Below are positions 41,532-50,352 of a stretch of DNA of 64,000 bases, one piece after another (positions within the stretch are counted from its first letter, which is position 1; the number at the start of each line of letters is the position of its first letter). The translations under genes were made by a program, and so were the position numbers. The stretch is from Mesorhizobium carmichaelinearum (lineage in GTDB: Bacteria > Pseudomonadota > Alphaproteobacteria > Rhizobiales > Rhizobiaceae): positions 1 through 64,000 of the forward strand of contig NZ_FZQR01000016.1 in assembly GCF_900199455.1 (NCBI RefSeq), given 5' to 3'. The notes under the pieces were generated by a model. That model had not been told where the DNA came from. It ran no database searches and was given only the letters and a program-made list of their open reading frames with translations.

Positions 41532-42953
41532 TTGACCAACGAAAACACATTGCCCGGCAACAACACCGCGGAACTCACCGGTTTCGCAGCGCTGGGAATT
41601 ACGGGTGCGCTGCTCAAGGCCACCCACAATGCCGGCTTCACAGAACCGAAGCCAATCCAGATGCAGGCCATCCCGCCGCAGCTGGAAGGCCGTGACATTT
41701 TCGGCATCGCGCAGACGGGCTCCGGCAAGACTGCGGCCTTTGCGCTGCCGATCCTGTCGAAGATCATCGCGCTCGGCACCAAGCGGCGCGCCAAGACGGC
41801 CCGTGCACTCATCCTGGCACCGACGCGTGAACTTGCCGTGCAGATCGAAGACACCATCAAGATCCTCGCAAAAGGCCAGCATGTCTCGACCGCACTCGTG
41901 CTGGGCGGCGTCTCGCGCTTCAGCCAGGTGAAGAAGGTTGCTCCCGGCGTCGACATCCTGATTGCCACGCCCGGCCGCTTGACCGACCTGGTGCGCGAAG
42001 GCGACCTCATCCTCTCCGACACCAAATGGCTGGTGCTGGACGAGGGCGACCGCATGCTCGACATGGGCTTCATCAACGACGTCAAGCGCATCGCCAAGGC
42101 GACCGCGCCTGATCGCCAGACAGCCCTGTTCTCGGCCACCATGCCGGATGAGATCGCCGAACTGGCCAAGGGCCTCTTGAAGAACCCCGTCCGCATCGAA
42201 GTCTCGCCGCAAAGCACCGCGGCGGTCGAGATCGTGCAGGGTGTCGTCTTCGCCCGCACCAAGCAGAAGCGTCAGGTGCTGTCGACCATGCTCGCCGACG
42301 AGGCGATGAAGTCCGTCATCATCTTTTCGCGCACCAAGCATGGCGCCGACCGGGTGACCAAGGACCTCGAACGCGACGGCTTCAAGGCCGCCGTCATTCA
42401 CGGCAACAAGTCGCAGAACGCCCGTCAGAAGGCACTGAACGATTTCCGTGAGGGCTCGGTGCGCATTCTCGTCGCGACCGATATCGCGGCGCGCGGTATC
42501 GACGTTCCCGGCATCAGCCATGTCGTGAATTTCGACCTGCCGGACGAAGCCGAGAGCTACGTCCACCGCATCGGCCGCACCGGCCGCAACGGCATGGACG
42601 GCATCGCGATCACGCTTTGCGATCCTTCGGAAAACAGCAAGCTGCGCCAGGTCGAGCGCATCATCCGCACCAAGCTGCCGATCGTTGCCGACCATCTCGG
42701 CAGCCCCGATCCGCAGCGCAATCCGGCTGAAAAGAACGAGCGCTTCGAGCCCGCCAACGATCGCAACGACCGCAATGGCCGTCGCGACGGCAGGCGTCCG
42801 GGCGGCGAAAACAAGGGCAACGGCTTCGGCAAGAAGCGCTTCGGCGACAAGCCGGCCTTTGCCGGCGAGCGCAAGCCGGAAGGCGCAAAACCCTTCAAGG
42901 GCAACAACAAGCGCCGCTTCGGCGGCAAGCGTCCGGCGGCGCGCGCTGCCTAA
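41532..42953 (+). CDS. DEAD-box family ATP-dependent RNA helicase (DEGD variant)
   Basis: The TTG at 41532 is used as start; AAAGAAG lies upstream. The 473-residue product has PKPIQMQAIPPQLEGRDIFG (Q motif), AQTGSGKT, PTRELAVQ, TPGRL, SAT and RIGRTGR. Motif II reads LDEGDRMLDMGF, DEGD instead of DEAD. The C-terminal tail is Arg/Gly/Lys-rich with repeated NDRN and GGENKGN segments, resembling RhlE. It likely works in rRNA maturation, cold adaptation or mRNA decay. Confidence 0.93.
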   Translation: MTNENTLPGNNTAELTGFAALGITGALLKATHNAGFTEPKPIQMQAIPPQLEGRDIFGIAQTGSGKTAAFALPILSKIIALGTKRRAKTARALILAPTRELAVQIEDTIKILAKGQHVSTALVLGGVSRFSQVKKVAPGVDILIATPGRLTDLVREGDLILSDTKWLVLDEGDRMLDMGFINDVKRIAKATAPDRQTALFSATMPDEIAELAKGLLKNPVRIEVSPQSTAAVEIVQGVVFARTKQKRQVLSTMLADEAMKSVIIFSRTKHGADRVTKDLERDGFKAAVIHGNKSQNARQKALNDFREGSVRILVATDIAARGIDVPGISHVVNFDLPDEAESYVHRIGRTGRNGMDGIAITLCDPSENSKLRQVERIIRTKLPIVADHLGSPDPQRNPAEKNERFEPANDRNDRNGRRDGRRPGGENKGNGFGKKRFGDKPAFAGERKPEGAKPFKGNNKRRFGGKRPAARAA

Positions 42954-43016
42954 CTAAGCCTCGTGGCGGTCGGCCAAGCCTTGGCGCTTGGCTGGTTGCA
43001 TGACTGACAGAGAAGA

Positions 43017-43050
43017 GGGCGGTTGAAGCGATGCTTCGGCCGCCCTTTTT
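43017..43050. terminator. Terminator between the helicase and the hydrolase
   Basis: GGGCGG-TTGAAGC-gat-GCTTCGG-CCGCCC followed by TTTTT. The stem is about 12 bp. It separates two convergent genes. Confidence 0.9.
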
Positions 43051-43061
43051 GTCTCCGAACC

Positions 43062-44036
43062 TTACTTCGTCACCGCCTCGACCCAGACAGCAATCCGTTG
43101 CGCCAGGAAAGCCGTGGTCGACGGCGACAGCGCGTCGCCGGCGATGACGTGATTGTCGGGATCGCCTGTGCTTTCGATCGGGACCAGTTCATGGGCGCCA
43201 CCCCAGCGTCCGGCGATCTCACGCGTGCGGTCAGGCCGCACCACTTTGTCCATATCCGAGAAGATGAATAGGGCAGGGATATCAGCCTTCTCCACCGGCG
43301 CACCATAGGCGAGTTCTGTCAGTGCCTGCATCGGCAGCGTAGCGGCAACCGGATATTTGGTGGTCCAGAATTTTTCGTGCAGCGCGTTTCGCGGCGCGAA
43401 GCTGCGCTCCTTGCCGATGACCAGTTCGGCGATCTGCTTGCCCCATGGCATGGTCAGGAGCTCGGCGCCGGATGCCTTCACGCCGAAATTGGGCGAGATG
43501 AACGTAATGGCCGCCACCCCGTCCGATGCGCCCGGCTGCGTTGCCGCCCACGCAGCCAGCGAGCCGCCGGTCGAGGTCGAGATGACGATCACCTTGTCGC
43601 CGATCGCCCGGCCGATGGCGAGCGCTTCCTCATAGTCGTTGATCCAGGCATTGATGCTGCCTTGCGCCATCGCCGCGCCGTCCTGCCCGTGACCGGTAAG
43701 GCGGGTGTAGAAGAGGTTGGCGTCGAGCTGGTCGGCCACGTCGTCGGGCAGGGGGCGGACCTCGCCCTTTGAAGCCGAGAAGCCGTGGATGTAGACGATC
43801 GACAGCGGCGTCTTGGTATGCACCAGAGGGTTGGCCCAGACGATCTCCTTCTCCAGCCCATCGCGGATACCAGGTACGGCGGCTTCCACCCTTGCCACAT
43901 ACGCCTGCGGATCGTCACCAATGACGGAAGGATCGAAGCGGATCGTGGTGTCGACGGGAACGCGTGGACCGAAGACGAAAGCCAGAGCAAGAACGGCGAT
44001 CAGGCCCAGCACAGCAAGCACGATTCGTCGCCCCAT
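43062..44036 (-). CDS. Alpha/beta hydrolase with N-terminal membrane anchor
   Basis: The 324-residue product starts MGRRIVLAVLGLIAVLALAF, an anchor or signal segment. It has SIVYIHGFSASKGEVRPLPDDVAD, the nucleophile elbow ISTSTGGSLAAW (catalytic Ser in S-T-S-T-G-G type elbow) and the C-terminal His in DPDNHVIAGDALS. Esterase or lipase activity is inferred; the substrate is unknown. An upstream GTG would add four residues; GTGGAGTCTGCA favours the ATG. Confidence 0.88.
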   Translation of the reverse strand: MGRRIVLAVLGLIAVLALAFVFGPRVPVDTTIRFDPSVIGDDPQAYVARVEAAVPGIRDGLEKEIVWANPLVHTKTPLSIVYIHGFSASKGEVRPLPDDVADQLDANLFYTRLTGHGQDGAAMAQGSINAWINDYEEALAIGRAIGDKVIVISTSTGGSLAAWAATQPGASDGVAAITFISPNFGVKASGAELLTMPWGKQIAELVIGKERSFAPRNALHEKFWTTKYPVAATLPMQALTELAYGAPVEKADIPALFIFSDMDKVVRPDRTREIAGRWGGAHELVPIESTGDPDNHVIAGDALSPSTTAFLAQRIAVWVEAVTK

Positions 44037-44129
44037 TGCAGACTCCACGCAACAAAAACAAACCTATGGTGGTGGCCATGAACAGGCAACGGCCGTCCAG
44101 GCAACCACACCACCAATCCTGTGGGCATC

Positions 44130-44951
44130 CTATTTGTTGGGGGGCTTGCGCTCGTAATGCAGCGGCCTTGCCTTCCAGCTGGTCGTCAAGATGATCACCC
44201 ACCGGGTGATCGGCCTGGGCAACAGGCTGAGAAATTTCAGAGGCCAGCTCGTGCGGTAGGGAAAGGTGACTTCGAAGCCACCGGATTTGATCGCCTTCAC
44301 CATGCGGCGCGTCGCCCGGCTGACCGGCATCAGGCCCGGCATTGGCAGCATGTTCTTTTCGGTCAGCGGCGTGTCGACAAAACCGGGGTTTATCACCTGG
44401 ACGCGGATGTTCATCTTGTCGAAGTCATATTTCAGCGACTCGGCGAGGATGTTGATCGCCGCCTTGGTTCCACCATAGGCGGCCGTGGTCGGCCAGCCGA
44501 AATAGGCGGTGACCGATCCGACGAGCACGACATGGCCGCGCGATCGCACGCGCATATGCTCCACGACCGGCACCAGCCCGTTGATGATGCCGAAATAGTT
44601 GACCTCGAAGGACTTGCGAAAGTCGCTAACGACGAGAGCCTCTCCAGGCGTCGAGATGTAGTTCCCGGCATTGAAGACGGCGAGCACGATCGGGCCGAGC
44701 TCCTTCTCGATCGCGGCGACCGTTCTTGCCATGCGCGGCTCGTCGGTGACATCGCAGGGAAAGGCGGTGACGCTGCCCGGCATCTGCGCGGTCTCGACGA
44801 TAAGCGTGTCGATCGGATCGTCGTCCAGTGCCGTTACCGCCACCGCGTAGCCCCGGGATGCCAGATCCCTGGCCAGCGAGCGGCCAATGCCGCTGCTGCC
44901 GCCCGTGACCCAGGCGACGCCGTGTTTCGGATCGGCCCGATAGAGTGTCAT
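44130..44951 (-). CDS. Short-chain dehydrogenase/reductase
   Basis: The 273-residue product has VTGGSSGIGRSLARDLASRG (TGxxxGxG cofactor loop), NAGNY, and the active-site pattern with Ser in VGSVTAYFGWPTTAAYGGTKAA (Y-x-x-x-K). It oxidises or reduces an unknown substrate. The C-terminal region (LKFLSLLPRPITRWVI) is hydrophobic and may associate with membrane. A weak ribosome binding site precedes the ATG. Confidence 0.92.
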   Translation of the reverse strand: MTLYRADPKHGVAWVTGGSSGIGRSLARDLASRGYAVAVTALDDDPIDTLIVETAQMPGSVTAFPCDVTDEPRMARTVAAIEKELGPIVLAVFNAGNYISTPGEALVVSDFRKSFEVNYFGIINGLVPVVEHMRVRSRGHVVLVGSVTAYFGWPTTAAYGGTKAAINILAESLKYDFDKMNIRVQVINPGFVDTPLTEKNMLPMPGLMPVSRATRRMVKAIKSGGFEVTFPYRTSWPLKFLSLLPRPITRWVIILTTSWKARPLHYERKPPNK

Positions 44952-45177
44952 GCTGCGCCCTGCCGAGTTGTTGGTGCCTTGCTCTAGCGGTCAGGAAATC
45001 GAATGAAAAGAGTGCTTTTCGACGTCGAGTGCAAATGAACTGTGCGACATCGAGCCCGGCCTGGAGGGTGCACATGCACCGCAGTGCCTGAAATGCGACT
45101 GGACCAGACGAATTCTTGCCTTGAAACCGAAGCTTCGGGTTTCTAGGGTTTCGGCGCACGCACACAAGGAATCCTGA

Positions 45178-46212
45178 ATGCCCCGTTCTGTGATCGACGC
45201 GATCGGCAACACGCCTCTGATCCGCCTCAACAAAGCTTCCGAAGAAACCGGCTGCGAGATCCTGGGCAAGGCCGAATTCATGAATCCGGGGCAATCGGTC
45301 AAGGATCGCGCCGGCCTGTTCATCATCCGTGACGCCGAACAGCGCGGCCTGTTGAAGCCGGGCGGTGTCATCGTCGAGGGGACGGCCGGCAACACCGGCA
45401 TCGGGCTGACGCTGGTCGCCAAGGCGCTGGGCTATCGCACGGTCATCGTCATTCCCGATACGCAGAGCCAGGAAAAGAAGGACACCATCCGGTTGCTCGG
45501 CGCCGAGCTGATCGAGGTGCCGGCCGTGCCCTACAAGAACCCCAACAACTACGTGAAACTGTCGGGACGGCTGGCCGAGCAGATGGCCAGGAGCGAGCCG
45601 AACGGTGCCATCTGGGCCAACCAATTCGACAATGTCGCCAACCGCGATGGACATATCCGCACCACCGCGGAGGAAATCTGGGACCAGACCGGCGGCAAGG
45701 TCGATGGTTTCGTCTCGGCGGTCGGTTCCGGCGGCACGCTGGCCGGCGTTGCCTTCGGGCTGAAGGCCAAGAGCAAGGACGTGAAGATCGCGCTCGCCGA
45801 TCCGCTCGGGGCCGCGCTCTACAGTTTCTACACCAGCGGCGAATTGAAGTCTGAGGGCAGTTCGATCACCGAAGGCATCGGGCAGGGGCGCATCACCGCC
45901 AATCTCGAAGGATTCACACCGGACTTCTCGTTCCAGATCAAGGACGAGGACGCACTGCCGATCGTCTTCGACCTGATCCAGGAAGAAGGCCTGTGCGTCG
46001 GCGGCTCGACCGGTATCAACATTGCCGGCGCCATCCGTCTGGCCAGGGAATTGGGTCCCGGCCACACCATCGTGACCATTCTTTGCGACTACGGTACGCG
46101 CTATCAGTCGAAGCTGTTCAACCCGGAATTTTTGCGTGAGAAGAATCTGCCTGTACCGGGCTGGATGGAACTGCAGAGCAAGATTTCGGTGCCGTTCGAA
46201 AAGGTCGCGTGA
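45178..46212 (+). CDS. cysK: Cysteine synthase A (O-acetylserine sulfhydrylase)
   Basis: The 344-residue product has IGNTPLIRLNKASEETGC, NPGQSVKDRAG with the PLP lysine in SVKDR, EGTAGNTGIGL, GSGGTLAGVA and GGSTGINIAGA. It makes cysteine from O-acetylserine and sulfide. It is somewhat longer than E. coli CysK. The stop overlaps the next start (ATGG context, 1 nt), so a co-transcribed cysK-alaX-sseA-GNAT run is likely. ACAAGGAATCCTGA is the ribosome binding site. Confidence 0.94.
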   Translation: MPRSVIDAIGNTPLIRLNKASEETGCEILGKAEFMNPGQSVKDRAGLFIIRDAEQRGLLKPGGVIVEGTAGNTGIGLTLVAKALGYRTVIVIPDTQSQEKKDTIRLLGAELIEVPAVPYKNPNNYVKLSGRLAEQMARSEPNGAIWANQFDNVANRDGHIRTTAEEIWDQTGGKVDGFVSAVGSGGTLAGVAFGLKAKSKDVKIALADPLGAALYSFYTSGELKSEGSSITEGIGQGRITANLEGFTPDFSFQIKDEDALPIVFDLIQEEGLCVGGSTGINIAGAIRLARELGPGHTIVTILCDYGTRYQSKLFNPEFLREKNLPVPGWMELQSKISVPFEKVA

Positions 46213-46952
46213 TGGCGCACAAGACGGAAGCGCTGTTTCGCGACGATGCTTATCTGCGCACAGCGGACGCGACGGTCGTTGCCGTCAACGAGCGCGGCGG
46301 CATCATTCTCGACCGGACCATATTCTACGCCACCTCGGGCGGCCAGCCCGGCGATACCGGCTATCTCGAACGTGCCGATGGCAGCCGCATCGCCATTGCC
46401 GCCACCATCACGGGTGAGACCAAGGACGAGATCATCCATGTACCGGCGCCGGAGCAGGCGGCCCTGACGGTAGGCGAGAAGGTCAAACTCGCGATCGACT
46501 GGGAGCGCCGGCATCTTCTGATGCGCATGCACGCGGCTTGCCACCTGCTTACAGTCGTTTGCCCGTTTCCGATCACCGGTGCGGCGGTTTCCGAGGACGA
46601 CAGCCGTGTCGATTTCGACATTCCGGACGCCAGCTTCACCAGGGAAGAGGTGACGGCCGGCCTGATGGATCTGGTGCGGGCCGATCATCCGATTTTCACC
46701 AGGCTGATCAGCGACGAGGAACTCGCCGCGAATCCCGGTCTGGTGAAGTCGAAGAACGTCCGGCCGCCGGTCGGCACCGGCAAGATCCGCCTTGTCTGCA
46801 TCGGTGACAACGCCTCGATCGACAGCCAGCCCTGCGGCGGCACGCATGTCAAAAGCACCGGCGAAATCGGTGAAATCCACATCGGCAAGATCGAGAAGAA
46901 GGGCCGGGAGAACAGGCGCTTCCGCATCCGCTTCGGCCCGCCGGCGGCCTGA
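46212..46952 (+). CDS. alaX: Alanyl-tRNA editing protein AlaX
   Basis: The 246-residue product has ATSGGQPGDTGYL, the zinc-binding MRMHAACHLL (HxxxH) and SQPCGGTHVKST (CxxxH). Such proteins resemble the AlaRS editing domain and remove serine or glycine from tRNA-Ala. Its start overlaps the last base of cysK. The AlaX symbol is by domain; no anticodon-binding part is present. Confidence 0.92.
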   Translation: MAHKTEALFRDDAYLRTADATVVAVNERGGIILDRTIFYATSGGQPGDTGYLERADGSRIAIAATITGETKDEIIHVPAPEQAALTVGEKVKLAIDWERRHLLMRMHAACHLLTVVCPFPITGAAVSEDDSRVDFDIPDASFTREEVTAGLMDLVRADHPIFTRLISDEELAANPGLVKSKNVRPPVGTGKIRLVCIGDNASIDSQPCGGTHVKSTGEIGEIHIGKIEKKGRENRRFRIRFGPPAA

Positions 46953-46993
46953 CACGCAACCCCTTTGCTTTACCCGGGATAGAGAGAACCAGA

Positions 46994-47857
46994 ATGGCCG
47001 AAGACAGTCCTTTTATCGTCGATGCGGACTGGCTGCAGGCGCGCCTGGGCGAGCCGGGCCTGACGATCGTAGACGCATCCTGGTACCTGCCGGCGCAAAA
47101 GCGCGACGCGCGTGCCGAATACGAGGCAGCGCACATTCCAGGCGCCCGTTTCCTCGACCAGGACGCGGTTTCGGATCCCGACGCCGCTTTGCCGCACACG
47201 CTGCCTTCGCCCCAGCATTTCGCGCAGTATGTCGGCGCGATGGGCGTCTCCGCAGACGACACCATTGTCGTCTATGACGGTCCGGGGTTCTTCTCGGCAC
47301 CCCGAGCCTGGTGGATGTTCCGCATCATGGGCGTTTTCCAGACCTATCTTCTGGACGGCGGTTTCGACGGCTGGAAAGCGGCCGGCCGGCCGGTAACGGC
47401 CGAACCGACGAAGATCGCGCCAAGTGTGTTCCATGCCGATTTCGACGCCGGTCGCGTCGCCAGCCTGGCCGACATGCGCCGGATCGTGGGCACCGGCGCC
47501 AGCCAGATTGCCGATGCCCGCGGACCCGGCCGCTTCACCGGCGCCGAGCCCGAACCCCGCGCCGGTATCCGCTCCGGCCATATGCCGGGCGCGCGCAATG
47601 TGCCGTACTCCGCACTGTCGGAAAACGGCAAACTGCTGTCGAAGGACCGTTTGCGCAAGGTGATCGAGGAGGCCGGCATTGACTTGTCGAAGCCCGTCGT
47701 CACATCTTGCGGCTCTGGTGTCACTGCCGCGGTCATCACCCTGGCGCTGGAGACGCTTGGCCACACCGACAACAGGCTCTATGACGGCTCGTGGACCGAG
47801 TGGGGCGGGCTCTCCGACACGCCTGTCGTGACCGGCCCCGCTACCGGCAAGGAATGA
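46994..47857 (+). CDS. sseA: 3-mercaptopyruvate sulfurtransferase (two-domain rhodanese)
   Basis: The 287-residue product has two rhodanese domains; the N-terminal one contains YEAAHIPGARFLDQDAVSDP and PRAWWMFRIMG, and the C-terminal one carries the active Cys239 in CGSGVTAAV. The CGSGVT loop favours 3-mercaptopyruvate over thiosulfate. It transfers sulfur to acceptors such as thiols. It follows alaX by 41 nt and overlaps or abuts the acetyltransferase gene. Confidence 0.93.
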   Translation: MAEDSPFIVDADWLQARLGEPGLTIVDASWYLPAQKRDARAEYEAAHIPGARFLDQDAVSDPDAALPHTLPSPQHFAQYVGAMGVSADDTIVVYDGPGFFSAPRAWWMFRIMGVFQTYLLDGGFDGWKAAGRPVTAEPTKIAPSVFHADFDAGRVASLADMRRIVGTGASQIADARGPGRFTGAEPEPRAGIRSGHMPGARNVPYSALSENGKLLSKDRLRKVIEEAGIDLSKPVVTSCGSGVTAAVITLALETLGHTDNRLYDGSWTEWGGLSDTPVVTGPATGKE

Positions 47858-47862
47858 AGACG

Positions 47863-48426
47863 ATGGAAAACGGTGTGCTGCAGGACATCGAAGTCACGGT
47901 GACTTTTCTCGAAATGGATGCCCCTCCTGCCGTCTCGCCGCCGGTACCCTACAACCGCCAGGTCGCGCTGCTGAAGACCAAGGACATCCCCTTGCATTTC
48001 TACCGCTATCTGATGGACCGGGTGGGCCGCAAATGGCATTGGGTGAATGTTCTGAGGCTGGACGACGACGAGCTTTCGGCCGGCATTCACCGTGAGGATC
48101 GCGACATCAGGGTGCTTTATCTCGACGGCGCGCCGGCCGGCTTCTTTGACCTCAAGCCGCATCTGCCAGATGAAGTCGAACTCGCCTATTTTGGCATGAT
48201 GGAACATGCCACCGGGCAAGGCATTGGCCGCTGGTTCCTGGGCTCGGCGATTTCAGCCGCCTGGTCGCATGGGCCGAAACGGGTGACGGTGCAGACCTGC
48301 ACGCTTGACCATCCGGCGGCTCTGCCGCTCTACCAGAAGCTCGGTTTCAAGCCGGTCGCGCAGAAGAAAGAGGTCGTACATCCGCTGCCTTTCGCCGAGC
48401 GCTCGGCCAGCGTCATGCGGCCCTGA
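47863..48426 (+). CDS. GNAT-family N-acetyltransferase
   Basis: Using the ATG at 47863, 9 nt after AAGGA, gives 187 residues; an ATG at 47854 that overlaps the sseA stop (ATGA) is the alternative. The acetyl-CoA site is visible as ATGQGIGRWFLGSAI (Q/RxxGxG), followed by TCTLDHPAALPLYQKLGFKPV. Substrate unknown. It closes the cysteine-related run. Confidence 0.88.
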   Translation: MENGVLQDIEVTVTFLEMDAPPAVSPPVPYNRQVALLKTKDIPLHFYRYLMDRVGRKWHWVNVLRLDDDELSAGIHREDRDIRVLYLDGAPAGFFDLKPHLPDEVELAYFGMMEHATGQGIGRWFLGSAISAAWSHGPKRVTVQTCTLDHPAALPLYQKLGFKPVAQKKEVVHPLPFAERSASVMRP

Positions 48427-48542
48427 TTTCAGCCGGAATCCGACGCCAGCGCGAACCTGAACCGCTCGTTCATCGGCGCTTCAGCCTGCCTTTGGCATCT
48501 TGCCCGCATCATCAATGCGGCAGAGGCCGAAGGAGAAAAGAC

Positions 48543-49100
48543 ATGCTGACCCGCCGTACACTGGCCGCCGCGCTGATCGCAGCGATTGCCATGCCGAGTC
48601 TTGCCGCCGCCCAGGCGACGACGCCCTCGGCGGCGACGATCGAGCGCAAGCTCGAGGCAGCGCCGCGGGTGAAGTTGCGACCAAACGAGCGCGTCACCAT
48701 CCGCGAATTCAAGCGCCGCCCGGATTTGCGCCGCATGGCGCGCTCGATCGATATCCAGTCGATCAATTTCGCCTTCGGCTCGGCAGCCATCTCCGATTCG
48801 CAATATGACAAGATCGAGACCATCGCCGACGCACTGCGGCGCATCCTGCGCCGCGATCCCGGTGCCCGCGTGCTGATCGAAGGGCACACCGATGCGGTAG
48901 GCTCCTTCCAGTCGAACCAGATCCTGTCCGAACAACGCGCGGCTTCGCTGAAACGCACGCTGGTGCGCGAATTCGGCGTGCCCGGCTATGCCTTGGAAAC
49001 CGTGGGGTACGGCGAGGAGTTCCTGCTCGTGCCGACGCAGAACGAAAACTGGCAGAATCGTCGAGTGACGTTGCGGCGCTTCGACGATTTCATCCGCTGA
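48543..49100 (+). CDS. OmpA-family periplasmic/outer-membrane protein
   Basis: The 185-residue product has a signal peptide (MLTRRTLAAALIAAIAMPSLAAAQA) and a C-terminal OmpA domain with INFAFGSAAISDSQYDKIE, RVLIEGHTDAVGS and the last NRRVTLRRF. The domain binds peptidoglycan. The start at 48543 follows AAGGAGAAAAGAC. Confidence 0.92.
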   Translation: MLTRRTLAAALIAAIAMPSLAAAQATTPSAATIERKLEAAPRVKLRPNERVTIREFKRRPDLRRMARSIDIQSINFAFGSAAISDSQYDKIETIADALRRILRRDPGARVLIEGHTDAVGSFQSNQILSEQRAASLKRTLVREFGVPGYALETVGYGEEFLLVPTQNENWQNRRVTLRRFDDFIR

Positions 49101-49290
49101 TTCGCAAGTGTCGGCACGCTATAATTAGCCGGCTTATTTAATTGGGCTGACGCATCTGTGAGGATGCGTTCGCAGCTCGTTTGAGTCCCATCGCTGATAT
49201 CAGATCGGTTCTCGACACTTCGCAGGAATCGGGTGGGAAGCGTGGGAACAAGCAAATAATTTCCGGTCAACAGCACCGGAGATTTTCACG

Positions 49291-49758
49291 ATGACCATTC
49301 AGTTCAAAGCGCTGTCCACCGAACCTGTCAGAGCCCTGCAGCGTGGTGGCCCCGATGCTTATGGCCAGACGCCCGAGCGGAAGATCTCCGACGGTGACGG
49401 CATGCCTTGCCGGCATTGTCTGAAGAACATCGCCGACGGTGATGCCTACCTCATTCTCGCCTACCGGCCATTCCCAAACTTTCAGCCCTATGCCGAAACC
49501 GGGCCGATCTTCCTGCATGCGCAAGAATGCGAGCGCGCTGCCGAGATCGAAGGGCTTCCCGAGATCCTCGAGAGCCCGGACTACATCGTGCGCGGCTATG
49601 GCAGGGATGATCGCATCGTCTATGGCAGCGGCGGGGTCATCCCGACCGAGGCAATCGCAGCGCGGGCCGAGACGCTGTTCGAACGCGACGACATTGCCTA
49701 TGTGCATGTCCGCTCGGCGCGCAACAACTGCTACCAGTGCCGGATTGAGCGCGCGTGA
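49291..49758 (+). CDS. DUF1203 domain-containing protein
   Basis: The 155-residue product has PCRHCLKNIADGDAYLILAYRPF, GPIFLHAQECERA, and the C-terminal SARNNCYQCRIERA. The Cys pairs (CRHC and CYQC) suggest metal binding. The family function is unknown. A weak leader precedes the ATG. Confidence 0.88.
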   Translation: MTIQFKALSTEPVRALQRGGPDAYGQTPERKISDGDGMPCRHCLKNIADGDAYLILAYRPFPNFQPYAETGPIFLHAQECERAAEIEGLPEILESPDYIVRGYGRDDRIVYGSGGVIPTEAIAARAETLFERDDIAYVHVRSARNNCYQCRIERA

Positions 49759-49874
49759 GGTGCAAAGATTGCCGGCAGAAATTCTGTCGTACTCCCGTCG
49801 CATAGATACGGTAAAACGTGATTGTCGATCGATTGGCCGACCGCGGATGAACCGGCGGCAATCTCGATATCGAG

Positions 49875-49902
49875 GAAGCGGGGCTTTGGCTCCGCTTTTT
49901 TG
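49875..49902 (+). terminator. Terminator after DUF1203 gene
   Basis: AAGCGG pairs with CCGCTT with a GGGCTTTGGCT apical region, followed by TTTTTT. It sits 120 nt past the stop. Confidence 0.7.
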
Positions 49903-49936
49903 TTGCCTGCATCTTCGCGAAGATTACTGACGCACA

Positions 49937-49969
49937 AAGAAAAAGCCCGCCGGCCAGGCCGACGGGCTT
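49937..49969 (-). terminator. Terminator downstream of the barrel remnant
   Basis: On the minus strand AAGCCCGTCGGCC pairs imperfectly with GGCCGGCGGGCTT, followed by TTTTTCTTT. It indicates that a real gene once ended just upstream of it. Confidence 0.8.
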
Positions 49970-49992
49970 CGACTGTTTGCCTGGAGGGCTTC

Positions 49993-50139
49993 TTAGTTGA
50001 ACTTGTACTTCGCGCCGATGCGCACAGTCTGGAACGAAGCCTTGTCGGTCAGCGTGCCATCCGGAGCACCGAATTCGGACGAGAAGTCCTTCTTGCCGGC
50101 ACCCAAAAGGAAAGATTTCGCAGAAACGCGAAGAAACAT
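49993..50139 (-). pseudogene. Remnant of an outer-membrane beta-barrel protein gene (C-terminal part)
   Basis: A 48-codon minus-strand frame ends ASFQTVRIGAKYKFN, the beta-signal style of Omp25/Omp31-like barrel proteins of Rhizobiales (final aromatic-x-aromatic). Nothing upstream continues the frame: the first Met here (MFLRVSAKSF) follows unrelated AT-rich text. A terminator follows the stop. It is best read as a truncated copy of a barrel gene, though a tiny expressed protein cannot be excluded. Confidence 0.65.
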
Positions 50140-50291
50140 TGCCCAAACCCCTAATCAATAAACCCACCATGTCTCTAGCAGGGACTCGGCCAGATTTGGA
50201 ATGGTAAATATGCAACAGTTGTGGGTAAACCCACCCCTGCAACTGACACCGATCCACCCAGTAACCAGGCTTGCCACCCTAGATCAACCAA

Positions 50292-50321
50292 GAAAAAGCC
50301 GGCCGGAACGAACCGGCGGGC
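50292..50321 (-). terminator. Terminator of alanine dehydrogenase
   Basis: On the minus strand GCCCGCCGG-TTCGTT-CCGGCCGGC then TTTTTC, about 30 nt beyond the ald stop. Confidence 0.85.
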
Positions 50322-50352
50322 AACAATGGCAAGTTGACTTTTTCTGGGTGTA

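Larger units (their letters stand above)
49759..50352. other. Intergenic region with a gene remnant and terminators
   Basis: About 590 nt with no complete gene. It contains a terminator for the DUF1203 gene, a minus-strand outer-membrane barrel remnant with its own terminator, a small GTTG/CAAC hairpin (50213-50247), and the alanine dehydrogenase terminator. Confidence 0.6.

Noticed and set aside
40455..42695. 746-codon minus-strand frame opposite the RNA helicase and within pccB
   Set aside because: Antisense shadow; its C-terminal part runs in another frame of pccB and nothing supports a start.
49137..49170. GACGCATC / GGATGCGT hairpin after the OmpA-like gene as a terminator
   Set aside because: No T-run follows on either side; it may be an RNA structure but does not meet terminator criteria.
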